From assembly GCA_024867545.1 (NCBI GenBank), contig JANFNE010000080.1, positions 1 through 64,000 of the forward strand: a DNA stretch of 64,000 bases, in the 5' to 3' direction. This document shows positions 33,042 through 41,759 of the stretch, one piece after another. The notes under the pieces were generated by a model. It saw only the letters and a program-made list of their open reading frames with translations, was not told the origin of the DNA and searched no databases. Every line of letters begins with the position of its first letter. Position 1 is the stretch's first letter. Position numbers and translations under genes: made by a program. The DNA is from Phytopythium helicoides (taxonomy: Eukaryota > Oomycota > Peronosporomycetes > Pythiales > Pythiaceae).

Positions 33042-34478
33042 ATGCTGAGACTCTCCTCCTCACTTTGCAACTCGTCGCTCGCCTCGCTCTCGCCGCCCCT
33101 CGCCATGATGAAGCGCGAGCCTGAGCTGCTGGCGGGTCTCTCGGCCCGGCCAGCGAGCTTCCAGTATCCGCAGGACGTGGTCTGGGCGGACGACGAGGCT
33201 TCCAGCTCGGCCGTCGTGCTGCCCGTGCAGACGCCGCAGCCAAAGAAGAAGAAGGCGCCGAGCAAGACGAGCGTGTTCGTGTGCACCGAGCTGCACTGCG
33301 GCAAGACGTTCCCGCGGTCGTTCGCGTTGCGGAGGCACTTGCGGATCCACACGGGCAACAAGCCGTACGCGTGCGACTTTGAGGGCTGCACGCAGCGGTT
33401 CAACACGTCGGGGAACCTGAGCCGCCACAAGCGCATCCACTCGGGCGAGCGGCCGTACCCGTGCATCTTCGCCACGTGCGGCAAGCGCTTCAACACGAGC
33501 ACCAAGCTCAAGCGCCACATGCGCATCCACTTCCCAGAGGGCCAGAACCTCTTCCGCTGCGTCGGCGGCAATTGCAACTGGAGCTGCGACAACTACAAGG
33601 AGTTCGCGCAGCACCAGAAGCTCAACCACAACGTCATCGTCGGCGCGCAGCTCGAGAACGCCACGCGGAGGGCGGAGGCGGCGGCGGCCGCTGCTGGTGC
33701 CAACCCAGCCTCCGCCAAGGACAACGACTACTTCCCAGTGGCCGACACGACCACGCCCAGCGGTGGACGCATGGACTACGACCACCAGCAGAACGTGCTG
33801 CAGCCGCAGTCCTACAACCCCGCCAGCAGCTTCCTCTACGGCGGCGGCAGCTACGCGGCGCCGGAGAAGCCCAAGCAGCCTCGCAAAATCATGGGCAGCT
33901 ACTTCCCCAGCGACATGGGCGGCCTCGCAAGCTTGCCCGTGCTCAAAACGGACAAAAAGCCGCTCGACGTCGAGCTGTCGGGCTCCAGCGGGGGCGCCTA
34001 CGACATGGGGCTGGCCGCTTCGCGCAGGGCCAAGCCACCGTCCGCAGCCTTCCCGTCCTCGTCCTACCAGTCGCGGACGCCGTCGTCGTCCTCCACGCTC
34101 GGCTACGACTCGTTCACGCTCACTGACAGCTCCTCGACGTCCTCGTACGCGTCCCGGTCCACCCTGCTGCCGTCAACGTCCTACTCGAACCACTACACGT
34201 CGCAGTGGCGCACCGACGACGACGAGGTCGGTCCTGACTCGGATGACTACGGCCATCCACAGCAGCAGCAGCAGCAGTCTCACCCACAGCAGCAAAACAA
34301 CTTCAACTCGCTGCATCACCTGGCGCCCCACCACGTGCTCCGACCACCGCCCACGAGCAGCGACGACGCCAAGTACGGCAGCTTCCAGGTGCCGCCGCCC
34401 ATGAACCCGGCAGCGCCCGACTTTACAGGCGAGGAGCTGAGCGCCGTGCTGCAACTCATGAACGATCCCTATCCATGA
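33042..34478 (+). CDS. C2H2 zinc-finger transcription factor
   Basis: Single exon, 478 residues. Three consecutive classical C2H2 fingers with TGNKPYAC and SGERPYPC linkers (residues ~80-170: CxxxxC...HLRIH, CxxxxC...HKRIH, CxxxxC...HMRIH) are followed by a fourth, atypical finger (CVGGNC...HQKLNH). CxxxxC spacing and tandem linkers are those of TFIIIA/YY1/Zic-type DNA-binding fingers. The rest is low-complexity: a Lys cluster before the fingers (PKKKKAP, possible nuclear signal), then Ser-, Gln- and Pro-rich sequence resembling an activation region. A second ATG at 33105 is an alternative start. Likely nuclear; target genes unknown. Confidence 0.85.
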   Translation: MLRLSSSLCNSSLASLSPPLAMMKREPELLAGLSARPASFQYPQDVVWADDEASSSAVVLPVQTPQPKKKKAPSKTSVFVCTELHCGKTFPRSFALRRHLRIHTGNKPYACDFEGCTQRFNTSGNLSRHKRIHSGERPYPCIFATCGKRFNTSTKLKRHMRIHFPEGQNLFRCVGGNCNWSCDNYKEFAQHQKLNHNVIVGAQLENATRRAEAAAAAAGANPASAKDNDYFPVADTTTPSGGRMDYDHQQNVLQPQSYNPASSFLYGGGSYAAPEKPKQPRKIMGSYFPSDMGGLASLPVLKTDKKPLDVELSGSSGGAYDMGLAASRRAKPPSAAFPSSSYQSRTPSSSSTLGYDSFTLTDSSSTSSYASRSTLLPSTSYSNHYTSQWRTDDDEVGPDSDDYGHPQQQQQQSHPQQQNNFNSLHHLAPHHVLRPPPTSSDDAKYGSFQVPPPMNPAAPDFTGEELSAVLQLMNDPYP

Positions 34479-35127
34479 TGTCGAGTGCGGGTAGTCTTTC
34501 GTCGCCGCGTCGGGGTAGAGCGGCGGCCAGTGAGTTCCTTGGTGTTGTCGTTGGCATTTGTTATTTTTTTCTCCAAGATTTGTAGGGTATGCATGGAAGG
34601 CGCATTGGTTTGCCGCCGTAGTATAAGCGACACATCAATGACAGCAAAGCGTTGAGCAGCAAGGTGTTGAATGTTGAGCAGCAAAGGCGGGTCTTCCGGG
34701 TGGCCGCGGTCGTCTTGGAGGCTTGACTGTACACGTCCTGTCATCAGACTGGCAAACACTAGCAGCAAGTACGTCGAACAGAACGATCAAGACGCATCCA
34801 AGGTTCCGAAAAGCATGTTTTCGACGCTTGCAAGTGCCATGCGCTCGCAGAGCAACCATGGACGTCAGCACTAAGCAGTCATAAAGCATTCGCCGCCATT
34901 TGCCTGCGCTAAATCGCGGGTCTTTTTCACTCGTCGCGTCGCCCAATAATCCGGAGAAAGCGGAGAAAGTAGCCGCTAACGGCTCGTTGAGAGCCAAGGA
35001 AAAGCAACTCACTCGAGGAATCGCCTCCTAGAGCTCAAGCGGTGCAACGACGTGGGAGACCTTGGAGGTTTGGGAGGAGCGCGGCCGGCGCCTCCAGCAA
35101 CTACTGACAGGAGCGGCAGCGATCGGA
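34479..35127. other. Intergenic, no supported gene
   Basis: 650 bp between two plus-strand genes. It contains a T-rich stretch at 34560-34572 shortly after the zinc-finger stop, consistent with a 3' processing region. No coding frame is supported. Confidence 0.4.
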
Positions 35128-38022
35128 ATGGGTCTGTCTCCGCCGATGACTCGCTCCCGGTCCTCTTCGGGCAGCGAACCGGAAGAAGTTGTGCTCATGA
35201 GCCCGCCAGAAGTGTCTGCGCACGACCATGACGATGCAGAAGAAACGCAAGTCACCAGTCGAGGCGCTACTGACGACACCGAGTTCGTTGGAAACGACGC
35301 TCCGGTTGAAGAGGATGACGATGACAGTGATACTGACGAAGGAACGCTCTCAGTTCTGACAGTGACTCGCGTGGTCAGGGCAGTTGCCATGACCACGATG
35401 CGTTTGGGTCCTAATACGAGCGACGAGTTAGAAGCTCCAGAAGAATCGCTATTGAGCTCCGTAGAAGAAGTTGAGCCGGTCGAAGATGATCCAGTCGACA
35501 CTGGGAGTGCCAGGGAAGAAGAGGGTCCATTGGCTGCGATGTCAACTGTCAGCAACGATGGAAGCGCCAACGAAGATCAAGTTACCGGTACTCACTACAA
35601 TACAGATGCGTTGCGTGGGTCGGAAGGGAATTCATCCGAGATGAGTCTCAGTCAGAGGACACTCGAGTCCGTGATCGAAGAGGGAGACGACGAAGGCACT
35701 GGCTCCGACAGCCCGAGAACTCCTCCCAAGCATGGAGTCATGGAAGTGAACGAGCTGGACCTTGGCTCAGCATCCGTTGGTGGTGTTTCCTCAGTTGAGG
35801 ACGCCACGGCATCCGATGAAGAAGAGATCGTGATCGGATCCTCAATGGGAGACAGTGACGGCTCGACGGCGAAATCAACGGAAAATTCGGCGATGCCTCC
35901 CTCTGCGAGCACAACTACGAACGCTTCTACAAACGCCAGCCATGACCAAGTTGATGTTTCCTTGATGCCGGTCAGCAATGCAAAGGAAAGGTCAACACCA
36001 CGATCTGGGAAGCGAAAGGCTCAACACAGTGACAGAAGTCCGCAAACGATGACACCTCGGCGCTCAAAAAGAATCAAGCGAGTCACCCCAAAGTCTTCTC
36101 CAGCGTCATCTCCAAGTCCGAAGAGGAAGGCAACGAAGAAGGCAGCTTTTGACATCGCAGAGCGTCAATTTAACATTATCGAGGAGACAGACGAGACTGT
36201 GGGGTCAGGGAATGTGCAATTGTGGCAGTGCAAGCATTGTGGTCGTGCGATCAAGCGTCGATCGGCAACCGTACACCACTTGGAGACATGCGAGGTGTAC
36301 CAGCAGCGGCTGGGCAAGGAAAAAGAGCTTTCGACAAAAATGGAAATTGTTGATGAGAATGCGTCTGCGGCCACCGAAGCAAAGGCATTGGAGACTCTCG
36401 GAAGTGCAGTGGTTGATTTGACATCGTCGACTGGTGGTGGAGCGAGCATCAAGAAAGACGTGGCAGCTGCGCTTGAGCCAGACCAAGTGAGTTTGGTTGT
36501 GTGGCTTTTTGGGTCGGCAGAGAACGCTGAGGAGATAAAGGCTCAATACCGCCGAGCACCCATAGTGAGGCTTGCGGCAGTCGACCGTTTTCGCGCGCTC
36601 ATCAACGAGCAGTTGTTCAGCCTGAACGTTTCCAAACTGCTCGAACATGAAAATGACCTGAATGCATCGTTGCTGGTGCAAGGACCAAGCGCACGATTTG
36701 CCTCGGAAGTCAAACTCGATTCCTCCACACGAGCTCTGGAAGTGTACTCGCTAGGGTTCTCCATTACTGTGGAAGCACCTGCTAGTGCGGTGTCATTGAT
36801 GTTATCTGCGCTTTCGACGGATCTTGGTATTGGGCGTCATTTTGGTGCCAGCGAGGACCACCCAGGAAAGCTTGTCTTTAGCCGGCCCGGTACTGCACTG
36901 GGATGGTCGTTCCATCGAAGCGAGAGCTTTATCTTCATTCTTCGAGGGGCAGCACTGTGGAAGACAAAGCCCAGTGGCCTCCATCACCCCCTCGCGTGTC
37001 TTCATTCAAGCCCACGATCACTCATCGAGAATGCTCTAGCCATCAAGGAAAACTCTCTTGCGCTAAACCGTGATGCGAGTCGACCAGCGTTGGTCCCGCC
37101 ATTTGAGCACGTCTTTGACGACCTGGAGGACGATGCTGAGGGTCTGATTGAAACCACTGTCGATGCTGGCGCGGTTGTATACATGCCTGGTGGAACATGG
37201 TATCAAGCAGAGACTGAGCATGATGCAGTATGGCTCGAGATTCACGTCGGGTCGATGACGTACGAAGAGCTTGTCATGTCGGGTCTTCGAACGTTGCTGC
37301 GGCGAGATGAGAAGTGGCGCGAGCCTGTGGTGTTGGGCAGCGGCAACGACCATGGTCAGGCCGTGCGTCAGAAGGTTGGTCGTCTTTTGGACGACCTCCA
37401 AACGAAAATTGCGAGACTAAAGCCTAATGATCTCGTTCCCGAGTTCATGGTGCTGGGTAAGAGCGTCGACACCATGTTCTCAAGCGAGATTGGCGAGACG
37501 ACTCTGACAGTCGACTTGCGCGCCGATTTCTCGTTAGGAGAAGTCGGCAAGCGGCTACGTCTGGGCGGGTCCTCGCTGTTTCATGTCAATGTCCTCGCGA
37601 CACTCGTGCGCTCGGATGAGTTTCCTTGCGATGGATCGGTGGCGAGTGAGGCGGTCAGTGCACTTCACGCCAAGACGGGCGGCTCGCGGGAACACGCGCT
37701 GCAGAAGAAGCCGAAGCGGGCGTGCGCGCTTCGAGCGCTGTCTCGCCGCACGGACCACTACCAGTACGTGCTGATGAGCGTTCTCGGGGCCGACAGAGCG
37801 TCGAAGGCGAAGTTGTGCGTGAAGTTCCGCTGCTCGGCGACGCAGGCAGCTATGGTCGAGTGGGTGCGCGCACAAGAGGGCCACTTCTCTTTGGACGAGC
37901 TCAAGCACGGGGTCGAGCGCGAGCACCAGGCAGCCGGAGGGCCGAGCGACGATGCTGTGAAGCGCGTGGTGCGCTTCCTGTGGTGCTTTGGGCTGCTGAC
38001 AGCCGTCAAGGCTGGCGAGTGA
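35128..38022 (+). CDS. JmjC/cupin-like (ribosomal oxygenase-type) protein with zinc finger; iron ligands altered
   Basis: Single exon, 964 residues from the first ATG in a frame that is open further upstream. Residues ~1-330 are acidic and Ser-rich with basic PRRSKRIKR patches (nuclear). Near residue 370 is a C-x2-C...H...C finger (WQCKHCGRAIKRR...HHLETC). Residues ~480-760 resemble the Cupin_4/NO66-MINA 2-oxoglutarate oxygenase fold, followed by a winged-helix-like C-terminus, as in that family. The expected HxD pair reads His596-Arg-Ser598 (GWSFHRSESF), and the second iron His in the PxGxxHxA block is Tyr692 (PGGTWYQAE). Two of three iron ligands are therefore missing. Probably a non-catalytic nuclear or nucleolar protein; family placement is by pattern only. 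Confidence 0.65.
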   Translation: MGLSPPMTRSRSSSGSEPEEVVLMSPPEVSAHDHDDAEETQVTSRGATDDTEFVGNDAPVEEDDDDSDTDEGTLSVLTVTRVVRAVAMTTMRLGPNTSDELEAPEESLLSSVEEVEPVEDDPVDTGSAREEEGPLAAMSTVSNDGSANEDQVTGTHYNTDALRGSEGNSSEMSLSQRTLESVIEEGDDEGTGSDSPRTPPKHGVMEVNELDLGSASVGGVSSVEDATASDEEEIVIGSSMGDSDGSTAKSTENSAMPPSASTTTNASTNASHDQVDVSLMPVSNAKERSTPRSGKRKAQHSDRSPQTMTPRRSKRIKRVTPKSSPASSPSPKRKATKKAAFDIAERQFNIIEETDETVGSGNVQLWQCKHCGRAIKRRSATVHHLETCEVYQQRLGKEKELSTKMEIVDENASAATEAKALETLGSAVVDLTSSTGGGASIKKDVAAALEPDQVSLVVWLFGSAENAEEIKAQYRRAPIVRLAAVDRFRALINEQLFSLNVSKLLEHENDLNASLLVQGPSARFASEVKLDSSTRALEVYSLGFSITVEAPASAVSLMLSALSTDLGIGRHFGASEDHPGKLVFSRPGTALGWSFHRSESFIFILRGAALWKTKPSGLHHPLACLHSSPRSLIENALAIKENSLALNRDASRPALVPPFEHVFDDLEDDAEGLIETTVDAGAVVYMPGGTWYQAETEHDAVWLEIHVGSMTYEELVMSGLRTLLRRDEKWREPVVLGSGNDHGQAVRQKVGRLLDDLQTKIARLKPNDLVPEFMVLGKSVDTMFSSEIGETTLTVDLRADFSLGEVGKRLRLGGSSLFHVNVLATLVRSDEFPCDGSVASEAVSALHAKTGGSREHALQKKPKRACALRALSRRTDHYQYVLMSVLGADRASKAKLCVKFRCSATQAAMVEWVRAQEGHFSLDELKHGVEREHQAAGGPSDDAVKRVVRFLWCFGLLTAVKAGE

Positions 38023-38205
38023 GTCGCAGACGTAGCGCCATGCGTACTATATGTTGAAGTTGAATGGACGGCTTCTGATTGGCTGGAGCCCGGCTTCTGA
38101 GCGTAGCTGCTCGTTCTTTTCCGCGTCGCACGTTGCGCGAGTCTCACATAGCGAAACCGAGTGTCGAGTCTCACATAGCGAATCTCAGTGGCAAGTGACG
38201 CGAAG

Positions 38206-38659
38206 ATGAAGCGCGAAGAGCTCTACCCGGCGCTCCGCAGCGTGCAGGAGGTGCGTGGGCTCGCTGGCGTTTGAAGTGTTTGATGTGGCTGGTTCCTCTC
38301 GGGTCTCTGACGGCTTTGGGGAGCTGCAGGAGGAGCAAACGCAGCGCCAACCGCTCCAGCGGCCGAGGGAAGACACGTCGAGGGACGCGGAGCTCGCGAG
38401 GCGCCTGCAGCAGCAGTTGGACCGCGAGAACGCGGTTTCTGCTTCGGGGATGATCGTGGCGCAGCCAGTGACGCCCACGGAGCTGCCGTACAAGTGCGGC
38501 GCGTGTGGGACGACGCACGTTGTGCGCAACGTGACGCACGGCGCCACGTTCGACTGCGCGGTGTGTGGCGCGCCGAACCAGATCCTGCTGGGGCCCCCGC
38601 GTGTGATCATCGCGTACGTTGGCATGTCGGGAGTGTTTTGTGGGTGGAGAGGAGGCTGA
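38206..38659 (+). CDS. Small zinc-ribbon protein
   Basis: Two exons (38206-38250 and 38330-38659) around a 79-nt GT-AG intron; about 124 residues. The centre has a charged helix (RRLQQQLDRE) and a two-knuckle zinc ribbon, CGACGTTHVVRNVTHG...CAVCG, resembling LSD1-type or other plant and protist zinc ribbons. The last ~15 residues (after RVIIAY) look like intron sequence. A GT at the Tyr codon (near 38617) and an AG near 38686 would give an alternative C-terminus ending near 38799. Function unknown. Confidence 0.55.
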
Positions 38660-38829
38660 TTGGAGCTGCTTTTGGTGGTGAACAGTGGAAGACAGAGGTT
38701 TGGCATTGTGCCGCTGCCAATCTTCTGCAGCGTCATGTGAGCAGGCAGACTTTTGAACATTTATTAGTGCGTAATGAGACGTCCCGACGGACCACTTGAG
38801 GATGCACGTCGACCGCTGTGACTTCACGT

Positions 38830-39989
38830 TTAGCGATGCTTCCAGTAGTGCCAGCCGAAGGCGACGACGCCAAGCAGTCCGTACACAGCCGCCACGAGCA
38901 CGGCGTTGAACCCGTCAAAGACGGAGATCGGGTTCGACACGACGTGGATCGCATCTCCCCCGTCTCCACGACCACCCGCCGCATCGCACGTCTCCCGACA
39001 CGAACTGCACGGACACTGCATGCCTTCCGAGGGCGACGCGATGGAGGGCAGCAGTTGGGCTTGCTTCGGCAGCTTGGAGAAGACCTCGGTGGCCTCCGAG
39101 TAGTTGCTGCACTTGTAAATATGGTGCGAGAGCGGCTCCCTCTCAGTCATCTCGCCGTTCCCCGGCTTCGACTCGTTAAAGTGCAGGTTGATAAACTGTC
39201 CGTGGCCGATGGCGCCGGTCTGCACCTGGTAGTTGAGGAAGCCGAGGGAGGACTTCATGGCGGACGCCATGGACGCCATGGCCGTGTTCTTGCACGAGTC
39301 AAACACGGAGCACGTGAAGTCCTTGTCGAGCGTGACATTTAGCTCGAGCACCTTGACGTGGTCCGTGTCGGTCATGGGGTCGTACTTGTAGCTGTTGCTG
39401 GGGAAGGGCTTGGCGAGCGCCATGAACTCGTCCTGCCTGGGCGAGCACGTGAGCGAGCACCACAAGTTGAGCAGGTTGGTCGCGCACGCGTCGCATCCGC
39501 CGGCCGCGTTCTTGCCAAAGACGGAGGCTAGCAGCTTGAAGTTCTCGGCCATGCCTCGGTTCTGCTGCCACGTGCAGCACGCGGCGTCCGCGAACTCTGG
39601 GCACTGGATGGCGAAGAGCTCGCAGTGCGCGCCGGCCACCACTCCGTCTGCTGGGCACTCGCATCGGCCGGCCGAGCACGTCCCCTTGCCGCTGCAGTCC
39701 TCATCCGTCGCGCACGCGCCGCCTCCCGTCACGTTGGCCCAGTTCTCGCCGCGCATCTGCCGGGAAGATTCACCTCGTTAAGCGCCGGAAGAAGAAAAAG
39801 CAGTCGCGAAAATCCTCGCGGGTTACGCGCCGGCTGCGGGTCCGCAAACCGCGGGAGCGCCGAGGGGATGCACGCGTCGTAGTCGGGTTCATTATCCGGG
39901 TTCACGCAGGTCTGCGTCATGACGCAGCGGCCGTGGGCGCCTCCCGCCATCGCCATCACCAGCGCCATCGCCGCCACCTTCTTGCCCAT
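38830..39989 (-). CDS. NPC1 N-terminal-domain protein with single membrane anchor
   Basis: Exon 2 (39756-38830) encodes an EGF-like Cys cluster (CATDEDCSGKGTC, GRCEC), then an NPC1 N-terminal sterol-binding domain: CPEFADAACC, CDACATNLLNLWCSLTCSPRQ (the family signature) and a late PCSSCRETC. One membrane helix with a short basic tail follows and the frame stops. Full NPC1 proteins continue with sterol-sensing and RND-type membrane domains; those are absent. The upstream exon (39989-~39827) encodes a signal peptide and a Cys-containing segment. Splicing the obvious GT (39826) to the AG at 39757 leaves the phase off by one; an in-phase GTGAAC donor further upstream would fit but skips protein-like sequence. 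Expected place: ER/endolysosome lumen, binding sterol. Oomycetes of this group largely acquire sterols rather than make them. Confidence 0.75.
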
Positions 39990-40021
39990 GTTGCCTGTCA
40001 TCACCCGCCTTTCTCTTCAAG

Positions 40022-40040
40022 AGTAACCGCGGAGGTTACT
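40022..40040. promoter_or_regulatory. Inverted repeat in an 87-bp bidirectional promoter
   Basis: AGTAACC and GGTTACT, separated by 5 bp, lie midway between the divergent starts of the NPC1-NTD gene (39989) and recA (40077). With so little space this is a candidate shared regulator site. Confidence 0.4.
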
Positions 40041-40076
40041 TACTGCAGCGTACCCAACTGCAACTTTGACAACAAC

Positions 40077-41665
40077 ATGCTGGCGGCCAGGCGGGTGGCG
40101 GCCAAGGCGCCGGCGCTCGCGCGGCTCAAGCGGACGGCGGCCAAGGTGCCGGCGAGCGGCGGTGCGTTGGCGATGGCGCTAGGGTTGGGGCGGCGCTGGG
40201 GCTGAGCGCGTGCAGACAGGAGCGCGGCGCTGGCCATGGCGATCCGGCAGATCGAGAGCAGCTTCGGCAAGGGCTCCGTCATGCAGCTGGGCTCGACGTG
40301 GGGGTGGCAGCGCTTGTAGATGGAGGAAGGGGCCGGAGCTGATGGATGGTGTGGTGGCAGCAAGATCGCCGAGCGCGTGGACGTTGTGTCGACGGGGTCG
40401 CTGTCGCTGGACCTGGCGCTGGGCGTTGGAGGGCTGCCCAAGGGGTCAGGAGCTAGACATTTTTTTTTTTTTGCTGGAGAAGACGTGGAGCTGATGTTGT
40501 GTGCGCTGCAGACGCGTGGTGGAGATATATGGACCTGAGAGCTCTGGAAAGACCACGCTCGCGCTTAGCTGCGTGGCCGAGGCGCAGAAGCAGGTGTGAT
40601 GGTGACGTTCAGCTGTGGCTGGCGGATAGAGAGATGATTGATGTGATGCCACCGTGTAGAACGGCGTGTGCGCCTTCATCGACGCTGAGCATGCGATTGA
40701 CGCGCACTACGCGCGCGCACTAGGCGTGGATATTGATGCGCTCTACGTTTCGCAGCCTGACTCGGGTGAGCAGGCACTCGAGATCGCCGACACGCTCATC
40801 CGCTCGGGAGCCGTGGACGTTGTGGTGCTCGACAGCGTGGCGGCGCTCGTGCCGCGCGCCGAGCTTGAGGGAGAGATGGGCGACCAGCAAATCGCGCTGC
40901 AAGCACGCCTCATGAGTCAGGCACTGCGCAAGCTCACAGGCTCGTTGTCCAAGTCCAACTGCCTGCTCATCTTCCTTAACCAGATCCGGCAGAAGGTCGG
41001 CATCATCTTCGGCTCGCCAGAGGTCACATCTGGCGGAACGGCGCTGCGCTACTACGCGTCAGTACGACTCGATATTCGCCGCAAGGCGGCCATCAAGGAA
41101 GGCGACAACGTCGTAGGCAACGAGACGGTTGTCAAAGTCGCCAAGAACAAGCTCGCCTCACCTTTCAAGACAGCGAGTTTCGACATGATGTTCGGCAAAG
41201 GCATCGACCGCTACTCGGAACTGGTGAGAGAAGCCATGGCATTTTACCTCATAGTGTTTCAGAATCTTACATTTTGGATTTTGTGCAGCTGGATTTGGGC
41301 GTCCAGCATGGGCTGATGAAACGATCAGGTGCATGGTACTCTCTTGCGGACGGCGAAGGTGCGATTCTCTTGGTAGCGATGATATATGTTCGCTGACTGA
41401 TCTCACTAAGAGCGCTGCGTTTCGTCAAACAGAACCTATTGCCCAGGGCAAGGCCAAGGCTAAGGTTTTCCTGGAGGAGAATCCTGAAATTGCCGCGGAT
41501 CTGGAGGCCAAACTGCGCGCGCAGCTTTTTGCCACTCCCACTGCCGACGTGGAGGCCGAGACTGCGGACGACATCATTGGAAGCGACAACGAGACGGAAA
41601 GCGAGGTCAACGAGAGCGACGACGCCTACAGCCGAGAAAATGATGAGAGCGCAAACCCGCAGTAA
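40077..41665 (+). CDS. recA: Mitochondrial RecA recombinase
   Basis: Seven exons (40077-40165, 40220-40297, 40361-40444, 40512-40593, 40660-41223, 41289-41358, 41433-41665) join in phase to 399 residues. After an Arg/Ala-rich presequence (mitochondrial targeting) come RecA blocks in order: [32 protein letters not shown], Walker [29 protein letters not shown], Walker [21 protein letters not shown] (L2 loop region), [25 protein letters not shown], and the C-terminal [10 protein letters not shown]. The acidic C-terminal tail is bacterial-like. Introns are 54-74 nt GT-AG. It should catalyse strand exchange in organelle DNA recombination and repair. Origin from the mitochondrial ancestor or by bacterial transfer is inferred. 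Introns exclude bacterial contamination. Confidence 0.92.
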
Positions 41666-41759
41666 ACAGTAAAACAGCGCTAGAGCTTTGTCAAGTTAGG
41701 ACAACCTCATTTCTTTCTTCGTCGAGGATATTTCACGACATTGAATGCAACATGCAATC

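Noticed and set aside
40077..41665. RecA considered as bacterial contamination.
   Set aside because: The reading frame needs six short GT-AG introns and lies between oomycete-type genes on a continuous sequence.
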